From assembly GCA_036417435.1 (NCBI GenBank), contig CM070904.1, forward strand, positions 130,820,695 to 130,884,694: a DNA stretch of 64,000 nucleotides. The letters run 5' to 3'. The notes beneath the pieces are model-generated. The model saw only the letters and a program-made list of their open reading frames with translations. It ran no database searches and was not told the DNA's origin. The translations under genes and the position numbers were made by a program. Every line of letters begins with the position of its first letter. Within the stretch, counting starts at the first letter, position 1. The DNA comes from Inia geoffrensis (taxonomy: Eukaryota; Chordata; Mammalia; Artiodactyla; Iniidae). Below are positions 1-13,370 of this stretch, in pieces.

Positions 1-1370
1 CCATGCCTGTCCTCCCTGCTCCTGGAAGCCGCTTTTAGGAAGTAACATCGGTGTCACCCCTGCCTCACCCACCCCTGATCCTCTTTAGCCCCTCCTCCTG
101 AAGACTCCGGTGTTCCGTCCTCTGCATGACGGCCCTCTCCCCCTTCAAGGGCATTAGTCATGTCACGGTGTTGTCACTCCGGTTAGATCCCTGGATCCGT
201 TTACCTGGGCCTCTTCCCTAGGAAACAGTGAGTCCCTGGACAGGGGAGAACCGTGCCCTGCTCCCCTGGGCTCCCCCGCGGCTGCCAAGGGCTGGCAGCG
301 AGATGCTGGTCATACTGATCGTGAGAAAGGATGCCAAGATGGCTCGGACACAGATTTTGACTGCTTTGTATTCTCCCAGCTGATGAAAACCTCAGAACTC
401 AGAGCTAAAGTTACATTATACGCAAAGACGTGTTAAGATGACACAGCATTGCATGGTCTAGAGTCCTCTTGTGCAGTTATCTCTGGTATGCAAGATACCC
501 CAACGCTCCAAAACTGCACTAAAATTCTTACTTGCTCTGAAAGCCAACTGTGTTTGCTTCCCATGGTAAAAGTTTTACAGTGGCCTTTGGCAAAAAGCAA
601 TTTGATTCTATCAGGCCCAAGCCACAGGCATACGCTGCCTTGTTTAAGTTAATGTCTCCTACCTGGAAGGGAAGACAAACATGGGGGTGGGGGGAGATGG
701 GGGGGGAGAGGGTTGAGGCCCCAAAAGGCACTGAGAAAAGCTGAGGGTGAGGGAGGGATTGGGGGAGGTGGGGGTGTGCCTGGAGCACAGCTGTTTAACG
801 TGCAGAATTGAAATGGGTCCTTGTCAGGTAAAACTGCTTCCCAGGTGGTCACAAATGGGCTGAGATTCAAGAAGTAGACGCAGACATTCAATAACCAATT
901 TCACTGAGGGTTTCATCAAACATCTCAAAATCCAGACGAAGGGGACATCTCAGCTGTGGCGGGAATGGCCTTCAGCACTGAGGAAATCAAGGCACACTCG
1001 GGGTGCACATTTGGCGTGCTGAGCCCGGGTTCACCTCCAAGGGTGGGGCTGTGGAACCAGGGTCTAACCCTGCTAAGGGACTCGAGCTGGGTGACAGGAG
1101 GGAGGGGCTCCGGCCCTGTGGCCCTGCCCCTGGGAAGCAGCCCCTGCTCGGAGCCATCAGTGGGATTCAGGACTGCAGAAGGGGAGATTGGAGCTGCCCG
1201 AGGTGTGTCTATGATCCTGTGTAGGGACAGTCTGATCTCCACCTGGGACAGAGTCAAGTCAGGCTGTGTTAGTTCCACGGACAAAGGCATCTCTTGAGCC
1301 AGTGCTGCAGTGAAAAAGACAGTCAGACTGCATCCCTCCACCATTCAAAAGCATCCCTGGTCTCCAGCTC
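1..1370. other. Intergenic, no gene recognised
   Basis: Apart from the G-run cluster at 683-776, I recognise no gene, repeat family or RNA here. Short open frames lack any domain or codon signal. Confidence 0.5.
683..776 (+). repeat. G-run cluster, two G-quadruplex-capable blocks
   Basis: Runs of 3-8 G occur at 683-712 and again at 744-775, separated by a purine-rich spacer. Each block has four or more G3+ runs with short loops, matching the usual G4 pattern. Folding is inferred. Confidence 0.6.
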
Positions 1371-1374
1371 ACTC

Positions 1375-1855
1375 AGAACACTCCCTACCGCGGTGAGTCC
1401 TCACTGGGAACACATCCTCCTTCAAGGAGGCCTCATCTGATCCCTCTGACCCCATCTTGTAATCGCCCTTCCCTCCCCCTCGCCTTGCTCCACCCCGCTA
1501 GCCTCCTGGCTCCCACCTCAGGGACTTTGCACGTGATGCTCCCTCTTCATGAAACACTCCTGTCTCCCAGCGCTGTGTGACTTACACCCACACTTCCTGC
1601 AAGGCTCTGCTCCAGACATCACCTTCTCAGGAGGCCTCCCTGGACCACCCTGTGCTAAGTTACCCTTTCCTCTCTCTGCCTCATTCTCCCATGGCACTGA
1701 ACACCAGGAAGTATTCTATACGTTTACCTGTTTATTTGCTTGTTGTCTGTCACCCTCGCCCCACACCTTACCCGAACAAAGGTTCCACCAGAGCAGGGAC
1801 ACCCTGTGCCCACCTGCCGTACCCCCAGATATTCGCTGAATGAGTGGACGAAGAA
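1375..1855 (+). repeat. L2-type LINE 3' fragment
   Basis: It contains the L2-like series GCCTCCCTGGACCACCC, then ACCAGAGCAGGGACACC, and the ending ATTCGCTGAATGAGTGGA. These match the remembered L2 3' end, much diverged. Confidence 0.6.
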
Positions 1856-4390
1856 ATGAACAAAATATTCCCTCTGCGTGACCACATCAGAGGAGGAAGC
1901 TGGATCCCCTCTCAGCCAGTTTCCCCACGGGGTCTGTGTCAAGGACTTTCCCATTGGCGCCAACAGTCAGTGCCCGCCTGAGTTTCCTGGCAAAGCCCAG
2001 TGAAGGCATTTTCTGACCAGCCCCCCTCTTTTGTAAGCTCTGTATCCAAATCCATTCAGACCATTAGAAGCAGGCACTTGGACCCCACTAAGGTCACATT
2101 TCTCTGAAACTCCTCCAGGCAACCATGATTTAACATCCTGGATCTTTTTACCAAAGCCCAGAGCAAAAAGGATATTTTGGTTCTCACCGCACTTTTTGTT
2201 CTTCATAAACTTCCAGAGACTTCCAATGCATCGGTTTCCCAAAGTTCTTGTCTGGCTTACCCACTGTGTAATTGCCATTTTCAATGGTAACAGAGTTTAA
2301 CTCTACCATATTGATCTAATAGAAGACATTTGGAGTGGGCTTTGCTTCTTTGAGCATATTGTTACTGTGATGGATAAGGAGGTATGACAACATCAGAAGA
2401 TTAGATTGTACCTCTTTATGGAAAATTAACTCTGAAACCAAACATCCTAGGATTTCTGCTTCCTGGGGCCATGGTTCCCAATTTGTGGGTGGCAGACCCC
2501 TGGGGGAATATCAGAGCTCCGTCCTACTTCAGGGAGCCTTGCAGTCACTGTGGCCACCAGGTGCCACTTGCATGCTAAAGAGAAGTCTCATGACTTTTAA
2601 ACATGTGCCCATGGGCTTTGGGACCAACGAGTTATGACCTCACGTAAGTATTTTTATGTATTTTTCAATCAGTCTGTGCCAAGCTGCACCCATGAACACG
2701 CTAACATCCCGGGGATCTTTGAAATTTGGAATCTTTGTGACAACGCAATATGTTCAAAGTGAGATATTCATCATCAGAAGTTCATGGAGACTGTCAACTG
2801 AAAAAAATGCACAACCTAAAACTTGAAAGTTATGTTATGTTTGCCGAGGGCTTAAGCCTGGGAGGCAGGCTCTCAGATTGCTCCAAAGAGGCAAGGGAGG
2901 GGTCAGGATATATGGAGGTTTCCTCAACAAAGACCAGGTAGTCGGAACATTAAAAGATGACTGTTAGTTAAAGAAAACCAGGTAGCTCAAGTTAAGGAAT
3001 TTAGCATGTTTCTTTGTATGGGAAGATGCAGGAGTCTGGGCTCATTGAAATCAGAAATCATCCGCATCTCAGCTACCTGGGGCAAGCATCCTGTGCTTTC
3101 CCATCCTGAGTTTCCTCAGGGTGCCCCACTGCGGGTGGCTGAAGCGGCTGAGGTCCGCAGCATCATTTGTTTACTGATACGTTTACTGATAGGGCAGGTC
3201 ACATTTTTCATTCACAAGACAATGAAAGGAAAGTTCAATCACATGCGACTGGGAGACTCAGAGTTGAAGCGAATTTTCTTTTCTCAAGTTTCTTTTCTCA
3301 AGTTTCTCGTCTGGTATTCACCTCACTTCATGCCTTTCCCCACCCCTCCTGATAATCCAGCAAAAATACAGCAATAAAACCGCCATCCGTGTTCAGATTG
3401 TAATATATCCTTAATACTAGAGTAAAGGGCATGACATCAGACACTTTGCTGCTTGTTTTTAACTAACCACAAAGCAAATGTCTGCGGAAGATTGCCTTCT
3501 GCGTGCATGGCAATCACTCACAGGAACTTCCTCATCTGTCTCCGACTCCCTGTGTTGGCCTCGGAACCAAGCTGATGCAGATCGGAGGGCAGTCGCGTAC
3601 TCCACGCTAGGGCCTTGATTCCAGAGCGAGCAGAGGTGGCAGAGGTAGGAAGTCCATACACAGGTAGGTAGGAAGAGGAATAACACGTGGATATGATTTT
3701 AAGGCCTCCCTTTGGCGGTGGCTGTGTAAGTATGACAGGACTGAACACATCTGAAAGAAGAGGCTGCCCACTAAGACTTTACATCAGCTCACTTCAGATC
3801 ATCGCTGAATTCACAGTAACCCTTGATATCTGAGACCCATGAATATCAAGATGTGTGCATCAATATGGGCGTCTCCCAGACCTCACCATCCTCTGTTCGT
3901 CATCTGCCATTCCACACTGGTTTCGGCCTTATATCACCCCACCGCATGCAACCACTGGGAAACCCAACTAGGGGATGACCATTGGGTCCAGTGCCTTCTC
4001 CCCCAGGCTTGAAAAGGAGGACCAATGACAGGGGCAGAGAGAACCCATCCCCTCCTTCAATCAGGTCAACCCACTTTCATCTATCAAGTTTATTTATTTT
4101 GTCATCCATTTATTTAAATTTGTACAAAAGCCCTATCCACTGTTAAGGAGTTTGAAGTCCATGCTCTGGTCTAAAATTTTCAATAATATGTGAACTGCTT
4201 ACCCTGAGTCAAAAAGGCATTCATTTTGTGAGTGATTAAAAGGCCAAATATACTCTGATTAGTTCCAAAACTTTGTCTCTGAGAACAAACACATTGAATT
4301 CTACAAATGTTGTAGCTTTCTTGAGTAATCGAGACAAGGACATAAGTCCGGCATCATGAAGATGAGGTGGGGCAGAAGAAAAGCAGCACA
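1856..4390. other. Intergenic, no gene recognised
   Basis: No coding signal and no confidently named repeat. A CTCF-like motif lies at 2551-2568. The part from about 2460 to 2720 reads like a decayed interspersed element that I cannot name. Confidence 0.45.
2551..2568 (+). promoter_or_regulatory. CTCF-like motif
   Basis: TGGCCACCAGGTGCCACT fits the CTCF core (YGRCCASYAGRKGGCRSY) with one mismatch, GCC for GGC. Occupancy is unknown. Confidence 0.3.
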
Positions 4391-4394
4391 GGTG

Positions 4395-4510
4395 GTAGAA
4401 TCAGGTGACCTGGTCCCACTGGCCCCAGGGGACCCAGTCCCTACCTTCTGGCATTATCCATGTGGCCTTGAGCAAGCATTTAACCACTGCAATCTGTGTC
4501 TGTCTCTTGG
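4395..4510 (+). repeat. MIR fragment
   Basis: GTGGCCTTGAGCAAGCATTT and its surroundings resemble the MIR core (tgtgaccttgggcaagt...). Confidence 0.5.
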
Positions 4511-4789
4511 GGGCTACCACCCTCTCCTGTGGAATTTGCTCTTCTCAGCCCCCAGGGCTGCAGCTGCCACTTACCTTCTGATGACTCTTAAATATCCCTC
4601 TGTTCAGAGCGCTGCCTACACCCAGCTGCCCTCTCCACACCCCATAGCTTTCTAGATCTCAAAGTAGACAAATAGAATTATTCCTCGTCCCATCTACAGC
4701 AGAGCGTATCCGGACTGGCAGCACCAGCACCTCTGCAGTTTCTGCATCTAGAAACCAAGGTCTGCAAGATGAGTGAGGACCGTCCCTTC

Positions 4790-5380
4790 TGAACACCTTT
4801 CAAGCCCGACTTTCCCAGCCACTCCCACGATGGCTTTAATTGACCTATTGCAGCAGTGGCCTAGTTGGTCTCCATCTATCTGAACCCGTTTCTTCCAAAT
4901 ACTCCTTTCCTTATTAACAAGGATTCTTCCGAAACACTAGACTGCTAAACTCTCTCCTGTTTGAGACACTTCCCTGCTCCTCATTGACTACGGATTCCAG
5001 TTACAGCTCCGTAGGGGGCGTGACCTGGCCCCTGCACACCCCTCCAGGTCCATCCCAATGCCCGCCCCCCACCTTTCACCTGACACTCCAACAATGGAGC
5101 ACCCTGTTTGCAGGTCAGGCCACTGTGCCCACTGGGTGTTGCTGTCCCCTCTACACAAAATCTCACCCCAACTGTGACCACCGGAAAGGGACCTTGTTTG
5201 TTTTCCCAAGTCCAACCCAAATTTCAAACCCTCAAGGAAGCCTTTCCACAGAAAGAGAGACTCTCAGGAAATTATTGCATTCCTCACTCTGCATTATATG
5301 TTCTCTCTTCCCAGCACCCAGCACAACACTGAGATGTAGTCGGTGTGCAATGAACATTCGTGGGGTAAATGACTAGAAAT
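4790..5380 (+). repeat. L2-type LINE 3' fragment
   Basis: Recurrent L2-style pyrimidine-rich sequence ends with ATTATATGTTCTCTC, then AGTCGGTGTGCAATGAACAT, like the 'agtaggtgctcaataaat' L2 terminus. Strongly diverged. Confidence 0.45.
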
Positions 5381-6940
5381 GAAATGACTGCAAATATCCA
5401 CAGGTAGCTACAATAGAAAAGTCCTTCCGCTGAAAATATGTGAAGGGAAACTTTGACAGTCCTCAGACCCACTTTGGGAAAGGCTTGCTTTATTCAATCA
5501 TGTTTATGGATGAAACTTTCCTTTAAGAAAATGTTTCAGTATCTCAAACTAACTCTATTTTGTAGGCTATCCTTTTTAATGAGGAAAATATAATGGTAAC
5601 CTTATGGTTTTATCACAAGAGGACTTAACAGTGGGTCTAAAACAGAATTAAATTCTACTAGCTAAAGATGATTTCCTTAGAGAGTTTTGACTTCTTTTGA
5701 GGAAAAGTCATTTGGTTACATTGCTAGGAAAGGAGAATTAAGGCTATTTATGATCCAGAATAAAGACTATTTATCACCCAAAAGGAGAGTGAACTTCTAA
5801 GAATCTCTAGCCCTGTTTTTTTCCCTTTGTTCTTTTAAATTACAAAATATGAATAGAGAGAGGAAAGCCTGGAACTGCAAAATAATTTAGACCAAGCAAA
5901 GGTATACAGACTCCAGAGACCCACAGTCCAGCTTCCAAGTGGCTCTCAAAGCCTTTTCCCAATTTTTCCGGACACCCCGCCCTACTGGACTGCCCAGGGT
6001 CCTTCTTCCAGGGACCTACGCTCTGGAGATTCTAAACCTTCCATAAGGGCAGTTCCTCTTCAACTAATTAGGCTGCTACTGCAAGAAGTCAGCTAAGGCC
6101 ACCATTGGGAGGGGCTGATTAGACCTGTTTAAATCAAGAGTCAGCTGCTGTGTGTGATTAGGAATTTAACAATTTTTCAAAGTTGATGGTGATTTCATAA
6201 GTTGGCCAAGGTCATTGTAACCCTAATGAACCTGAGTTCAACCCAAACTTTAAGCAACTGCTCATTCATAGTTTTGATGTGTGTAGAACACGTTTTCCCT
6301 CTAACTGCACCAGTTTGCTGAAATAGCACTGTTGCTAGTTTTTCAGTACTCTCTTGAGTAACGAGATTCTGAGACCCCTGCCTGTTAGCTACACGTAGGA
6401 GGCTTTATAACTGTGTTTCATCCTTCGTATGAGCTTATTCACCCCTTTACTATGCCTTTTCTGATTGCTTCCTTAGATCTTTTTCATTTTTTCAGTTTTA
6501 TCCATCATCCATGCATCTCTTTTTTTCTCACAAGATTAAGGTAGATTTTACACTAAAGACTAAGATCTGTCACCAGAGGATCTTGATAAAGATGGGAATG
6601 GGGTATCCGGGGATGACATTGATCTGAACAGAATAAGTCATTTACCATAAAATTCTGAATATGAATCTAGTCCAGGATAAAGTGAAGCACAGTTTGTATT
6701 CCTTTGCCTTTTTTTCCCCATAAAAGATCCTTAGCATCCGTTTTACTGCACGTATCATTTCTCTCCCAAATCATTGTTAAATGATTTCCCAGCATGGCAC
6801 TTACCAAGACCTATATCCTGTACCAAGTCCTAGGATGATAAAATAATGGCATGGCATTCTTCTGCTGGGATGTTTCTTATTATTTATTTGACATAGGATA
6901 CACAACAAGGACCCTCAACCCCTGCTGGTCACAGAGGAGG
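5381..6940. other. Intergenic, repeat-poor, AT-rich
   Basis: No gene. Most of the block lacks recognisable repeats, so it could include conserved regulatory sequence. No specific site is strong enough to name. Confidence 0.4.
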
Positions 6941-6944
6941 GCTG

Positions 6945-7320
6945 ACCTCGTGCCCCTGACGGCCCTGCACTTGACTTGCATGACAACTTTAGGAGGTTGG
7001 CAGCTATTCCCATTCTACAGATGGGGAAGCTGGGGGTTGGAATATTTACATAATTTACCCAGAGTCATATGGCTAGCAAAAAGCAATAGATAACTAATGA
7101 GAACCTGCTGCATAGCACAGGAAACTCTACTTAATGCTCTGTGGTGACCTAAATGGGAAGGAAACCCAAAAAAGAGGGGGTATATATATACATATATCTG
7201 ATTCTCTTCGTTGTGCAGCAGAAACTAACACAACATTGTAAAGCAACTATACCCCAATTTTTAAAAAAAGCAAGGAAGCCAAGATCTAGACACCCACAAG
7301 TCTGAGTTAAAACCCAGACA
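6945..7320. repeat. MIR split by an L1 3' end
   Basis: MIR-like sequence (CCCATTCTACAGATGGGGAA ... AGAGTCATATGGCTAGC) stops near 7077 and seems to resume after 7273 (ACACCCACAAGTCTGAGTT). The L1 fragment listed separately lies between. Confidence 0.5.
7087..7264 (+). repeat. Cetartiodactyl L1 3'-end fragment
   Basis: It has the recognisable L1 3' UTR string CTGCATAGCACAGGAAACTC, then GAAACTAACACAACATTGTA, then an A-rich tail. A flanking AAAAAGCAA at 7078-7086 and 7265-7273 is a plausible target duplication. 5'-truncated, non-coding. Confidence 0.75.
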
Positions 7321-8790
7321 ATCACCGTAATATGTGCATCTAGTTTGCCCTTTCAGCCTCCCAGGAAGCAAGCATGACGTGACCACTTTACTTTTTCCGT
7401 CAGTGCCATCAAAGGATGCCGGAAGTTGCAAGGCTGACTTCTGTAACCTCCATGGGCACAAACTCCTCATGACTGGAGACCCCATGGACCACCTTCTTGG
7501 TGGACTCTCGAGAAATCTGAGCAAGAAATCAGAAAATCATCTCCCAAACCCAGAAAGGACAGACTATCCACCAATTCACCTGAGGGCTGTCAGACTCTAA
7601 ATTCTAACCTCTGACTCAATTCTGAGTTCCGGTAACTCCCTTGATTCTTCATTAATTGAAAAGACAAAACAAAACAAAAAAGCAGACCTGTAGGAAATTA
7701 GAATCATGTAAGGCTTCGAAGACTTGGGAGTGTCTGGACGCTCTTGACACCCTGTTTTTCTTTACCTCCCATTTTTAATCATATCTTTAAATATCACTCC
7801 ATTCAGCTAATAACAGTCACCAGCTGCCCTGCCAGGAGCTTTCACACACACAACAGAGATTTCCACCCGTCAACAGCTAGGACACTGGCTGACTCAGCAG
7901 GCTGTTCACAGCGAAGGCTTTGCAGGTGGTGATTGACAGAAGGACCAACCTTGCAAAACCATGATGTTTGAACAGGTGAGAGATTATGCATGCCAGCTTC
8001 CAAAGCTGCACCCCTTATGAATCCATCCAAAGAATACAAAACATTAAGAAAACTGTCACCTGCATTTTTATATGTTTAGTTATACGCTTGTCTCCCTCTA
8101 TTTTGGGAAAAGAAGAAGAAAGAACATTTCTTGAAATATACAGACGTTCATAGGAAAAAAAGGAGAAAATCAGGGACATTTAGAAGAGTCAACAAATTGA
8201 CATCTTATTTACATGCTCTGATAGAGGTAGGGTTAGACTGTGAAGTTTAAAGAAATTGTTTATGTGCTTGTGTTAATTGACAGGAAGCCACTATACAGCC
8301 AGAGCCCAAGAGAATTTCTTCTTGAGACAGGAGGGCAAGGCAGGGAAGGAATTTCTCAGGTGGCTGCTTTTTCAATACTATTTTTGAACAAAGAAGATTG
8401 GCCTGTTTGGGGGTTTCTTACCTCTGACGGTAATCCTACTAGTCAGACCTACAGTTGTGCTCAACCTGGCACTTTCAGCTAATAGCTGTAGCAGGTATTT
8501 CCCTGGATCAGTAGAGGTTATATTTGTGACCTCTGAGGAAAGGGAGCAAACCTGAACATCCGTCATAGAAACCTCCCCCTTTGTCCACCCTCACTCCCCA
8601 GCTTTCTTCTCTTTTTCTCTCTTTATCAGTCCTATGGCTTGTGTGTGCGCATGTGTAATCCACCTACACACAGGTAGGAAGAGTCACCTTTCAGAGACTG
8701 GTCAAGCCCCTTGCATCCCCTGGTGCAACCCCTGGTAAGGTCCTAGCACACTCACCGTTGCCTCTTCAAGCCCACGGTCCTCGTCCATTC
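7321..8790. other. Intergenic, no gene recognised
   Basis: No coding signal or confidently named repeat. Confidence 0.4.
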
Positions 8791-8794
8791 AGGC

Positions 8795-9140
8795 TAACAC
8801 AACAAAATATCGGAGACTGTGGGGCTTACACAACAGACTTTTAGTTCTCACAGCTCTGGAAGCTGTAAGCTCAAGATCAGGGTGCCAACACGGTCAGGTT
8901 CTGGTGAGAGCCCTCTTCCCAGCCTGCAGACAGCCGCCTTCTTCCTGTGGCCTCACGCGGACGAGAGAGGGAGTTTCTTCTTATATAGGCATCAGTTCTC
9001 TGGGCTCAGGGCTCCCCGCTGACTACCTAATTTAACCTTAATTACCCTCCTTAAAGAGTCTGTCTCCAGCACAGCCGCATGGAGGGGAGATTAGAGCTCC
9101 AACATATGAATTTGGGGAGACAATTCAGTCCTACCTAAAA
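8795..9140 (-). repeat. MaLR-type (MLT1/MST-like) LTR
   Basis: It reads like the reverse complement of MaLR LTRs: CAGCTCTGGAAGCTGTAAGC, then GTGAGAGCCCTCTTCCC, then TTAACCTTAATTACCCTCCT, then CCAACATATGAATTTGGGGA. Solo, with no internal retroviral sequence nearby. Family assigned from memory. Confidence 0.65.
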
Positions 9141-11080
9141 CAGCCTCAGGCCTTGATACTTCTCCTATCTGAGGCAGGCGTCATGCTCCCCAAATTCCAG
9201 CAGATGGGCAAAGCTTCCCGATGGGTCCCATTGACACCCCCTCACCTGGCTCCAGGTGTGCAGGAAGCATCCCTCCTGTCCCCCTGGAAGCGGGTATGCT
9301 CAGCACGTCGGCAACCCTCCCCAAAGGGGTCCCAGCTCACCCTCTTCCCACCCCCTACCTGGTCTCAATTCACATCTGGAGCAGATTTGGGACAGGGATA
9401 ATGCTGGGAAAGTGGCTTCATCGTCACTCTGTGATCCACTCCACCTTTGGGAGATTGATTGTCTTGTTCAATGCTGAGACGCTGAAGTAGAAAAGTGTCC
9501 CTTTAACATCCTGTGATAGCCATGAACGTATAAGTGATAAAAGCAGATTATGAAAGAAAGTGTATGGCTCCATCTCATTTTTGCTTTATGAAAGTAAATA
9601 TGTATAGAAAACCCCTAAAAGAATAGGTATTAAAATGGTGTGGGAAGTACAAGTTCTCAGTGATTCATCCTCTTTTTGCTTCTCTGTAAGAAACAATTAC
9701 TTTTTGCAAGAGACATGTGTTTCCTTTATAATCACAGGAAAGTACTGAAAATGTGGTTTTTCAAAAATTGAAAATAAAATGCAGAAAAGACTACAATGCC
9801 ATTAGGGCTGAACTGCTCAAACTTCAGTCATTTCCTTTAAAAGGAAAATAATTCTCATGGATTCCTATGGTTGACAAATTCTTTCATTATAATGTTTCTT
9901 AAATACGTACAAACGTAAAGCTAGTCATAACCCCTTATTCACTTGCAACTGACATTTACAGAGAACATACAAAAAGAAAGGCTTAAAGACAAATGATATT
10001 CAGATCAATGGTGCTCATTAGATATGACAGATTGCGTTATTTTGCTAAAACAAAATTGCTAGTTCTGTGTTGAATACAAAAATGTATTGGTGGCTTTATG
10101 TTGACTTGTCATTGCCTGGAATGTTATTTGTCTTGTTTTGTTATTTTGTCTTGATGGACCATCTTTTGAATCACCAACATTATTATTGTCATAATTTACC
10201 TTTTTATTTTTTTACATATTCTCTTAGCTATTTTTAACTGCCAATCCATTATGTTGACAGGCCAATCATTTAAAAAGTGTATTCCAAGCGCAATGATGGA
10301 AAATCAAAGTATATGCCATTTAATAAAAACTTCCCCATGGCCCATCTCCTGCTACATTTACTGCTAACCGACTGTTGCTGTGATGCTCCACGACGCACAA
10401 AAGGTGGGACCTGGGAGTCACAGCCTTGCGAGAGCGGAGTGTTGGGACAGCCATGGCCCCAGGCCTCTGGTCTACTCCAGGAGGTGTGGTGTGAGGTCTC
10501 AGTTCAAGCACCGTGCTTTTTGTCTAACCTCTGCAAGCCTTAATGGTTAAGTAAAATATGACTGCATATTTGGCTGAGGCAGCACTATTGCTTTAATATA
10601 AAGTATGCCTTTGCTCTCACTAATCCAGGATGATTACAAAGAGTATCACCTTGCAGTTCTAGGCCTTTTAAGCTACGTCAAATCAAAGTCTTCTGTCCTC
10701 AGATAACTTAAGAAAGTGAAGTCTTCATCTGTGAAAATGGTCGTGGTTATACCTGGTTGAGGAATTCAACTTGACACAGTGGCAAACAGGAAAGGATGCT
10801 GTCCTGTGACATTAGGTTTATTGTATGAGACCACAGAGCATGACGTGATGGTTAATGTAAATGTGGACCTTCAAATAACATGGCAAAGGGTTTTCCAGGT
10901 AATCCCAAGTAGGTCTATACTAATTTCTTAATCATCAAAACAGAAAACAAAAATGTAAAATACTCATGGAGAAATTGCAGGCTGCTGTGAAATTTCCACA
11001 AAGTTTATTTTGTAAGCTACCTAACCCAGTAATATGGCAAGAGTTGGAGTTCTTTGGCTGGTAGATGGGTCATTCCTATC
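9141..11080. other. Intergenic, repeat-poor; 9490-10340 AT-rich
   Basis: No gene. The block 9490-10340 is AT-rich, lacks recognisable repeats and could contain conserved non-coding sequence. The rest shows nothing I can name. Confidence 0.4.
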
Positions 11081-11084
11081 TGTC

Positions 11085-11310
11085 ATCCCATAGTGCCTCT
11101 GTCACGACATAAAGTTCCCCCTGTGTCTATGTCTTTGTGTCCAGATTTCCCTCTTCTCATAAGAACATCAGTCATCCTGGATTTGGGACCCACACTACTC
11201 AACTGTGACCCCATCTTCACTTGATTATATCAGCAACAACCCTATCTCCAAATAAGGTCACATTCATGGGTTCTGTGCACACGTGAATTTTGAAAGGACA
11301 CTATTAATGC
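11085..11310 (-). repeat. MaLR-type LTR fragment
   Basis: TTCTCATAAGAACATCAGTC and later CCCTATCTCCAAATAAGGTC match reverse-orientation MaLR LTR sequence. Both ends are eroded. Confidence 0.6.
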
Positions 11311-11700
11311 CAGTAAAAATATCAATACATTTCCTTGAGCAGCTGCTTAATATATAAGAAATAATTCCATATCTCTTGATTTCCCAAACTTCACGTTCCA
11401 AGTTGAAAGTTCAAAGAATCTTCCTGTACTGTCTAAGCATGGATGTCAACTCTGTTTTCAACTCGTTAAAGAATATATTATAATTGTAAAAGTATGAGTT
11501 TTACTAGTGTTTTGCTACTTCGGAGGGAAATAGTGGAAGAACTATCCACTCATTCTTCATCCAATTAGCATATTTTTTTTTTTTTTGAAAGATACATGAT
11601 TTGCATATATCTTGGCAGGGGGGAGTGGGCTGAGGGAAGGGGAGGGGGGAGTGTCAGTTATTCATAAGGCAAGTCCCTGGTCTTAAAATGCTTATTACAT

Positions 11701-11921
11701 TTTTTTTTTTTTTTTTTTTTTTTTTTGCAGTACGCGGGCCTCATCACTGCTGTGGCCTCTCCCGTTGCGGAGCACAGGCTCCGGACACGCAGGCTCAGCG
11801 GCCATGGCTCACGGGCCCAGCTGCTCCGCAGCACGTGGGATCTTCCCGATCCGGGGCACGAACCCGTGTCCCCTGCATCGGCAGGCGGACTCTCAACCAC
11901 TAGCGCCACCAGGGAAGCCCA
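11701..11921 (-). mobile_element. CHR-type SINE (short, about 210 bp)
   Basis: The head (GGGCTTCCCTGG..., here reversed at the right end) is tRNA-derived with A- and B-box-like pol III promoter elements; the T-run at the left is the element's A tail. TTATTAC at 11692-11698 and 11922-11928 is the likely target duplication. Short frames seen inside it are not genes. Confidence 0.92.
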
Positions 11922-11928
11922 TTATTAC

Positions 11929-12790
11929 TTTTTAATAATATTATGAAGAGCCCCTTACCCAGGCCTGGTTGTCAACTCTGCTACAAGCAGCAATAGCCTT
12001 TCCTTACTCCAGGGGAAGGAATTCCCCCTGATCCTCCTATTTCAGGGCAGCAGGAAATTTTTGCAAAGAAAGCAAGAGAGATAGTGGAGTTGCTTTGTTT
12101 GGGGGACTGGTTTGCAAATGGAACCTCTCAAAGCAAACTCTTCTCCTGGAAAGTCTAAAGTTTCCCCACGGGGCAGAAGAATAAACCTTATTGTCAGACA
12201 GATAAAGCAGTGGTTTTTCCCACTCAAGAAGGTGTGTCCTTTTTGCCATGAGAAGACTTTCACCATTGCCTGAAGTAGGTTAGACGAAACTTTGTGAAGA
12301 GAGGGGGACAGATCAAAGAGAATGTTTTCCACGTAGGCTGAAAGTTGCATAACTTGAGTAGCATTTCCAACACTTTATGATGTTTACCTCGTCCGTGCAA
12401 ACATCCATCACTAGTTACTTAATGTATTTCTTTGATTCACTGGAAAATTTAAATAATTTATTTCCATCGTCGGCAATAATATCCATGAAAAAATCTGGTT
12501 TCATGTTGCAGTTATACGGTTTAGTTATGTTTTCCAATTATATTTTCCTCAGCTCAAATTAAAATAATATATAACTAACAAATAAAAATATTCATGCATC
12601 TGTCATGTAAAACCCTTACAAGCATCGTCTGTGGAATGCTGCCACACTAAAGAAATACTGACTTAATGTGACCATAATGGTCTTGAGTTCCTGCAATCAG
12701 CAATGGTGGCTCTGGACCCAAGAAGATAACACAGGTCATAACAAAGGAGAGGGTTGAAGACATTCATATGATGGTCAAGCCCTGCAGCCC
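11929..12790. other. Intergenic, no gene recognised
   Basis: No coding signal or named repeat. 12360-12620 is strongly AT-rich. Confidence 0.4.
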
Positions 12791-12794
12791 TGCA

Positions 12795-12915
12795 GCCCTA
12801 GCTTTGGTGCCAGCCCCACTACTGAGCCCAGAACCTATGCTCTTTAGACCTCAGTTTCCTCACGTACACAACTGGAATAACATCTCCTAATTCACCGCAC
12901 TATTGTGAGTACTGA
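12795..12915 (+). repeat. MIR-like fragment
   Basis: TAGACCTCAGTTTCCTCACG followed by ACTGGAATAACATCTCC matches the MIR 3' half. Confidence 0.5.
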
Positions 12916-13159
12916 CATCCACACATTCACAGACATTCACGGAGCACCTCTCATGGGGCACCAAGCAAGTACCCCACCCATGCAATACGCACCTGTCATC
13001 AGTCATCTACGGGTCACTTGTTCAGGAAATCTCTCTATATACTTGTTCATTCATAAGCACAATTTAGTCACTTTCAGTCAACATCCTTATTTCTAATTTT
13101 CCATTTAAACAACTACAGAACACATGGACTTGTGTGGACCCTACTCACAGTCAGATGTT

Positions 13160-13370
13160 AATATTTTTATTTGTTAAACTTCAGTTGATTTTTACAATAT
13201 TGTGTGAGTTTCAGGTATACAGCTTCAGATTGTTTCCATTATAAGTTATTACAAGATACTGAATATAGTTCCCTGTGCTATAAGTAGATCCTTGATGTTT
13301 ATCTATTTCACATATAGTGTTGCTTATCTATTAATCCCATATTCCTAATTTATCCCTCCATATCGCCAGC
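13160..13370 (-). repeat. L1 3'-end fragment
   Basis: Reverse complement of a cetartiodactyl L1 3' UTR: GTTGATTTTTACAATATTGT, GTTTCAGGTATACAGC, TAGTTCCCTGTGCTATA. Confidence 0.7.
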
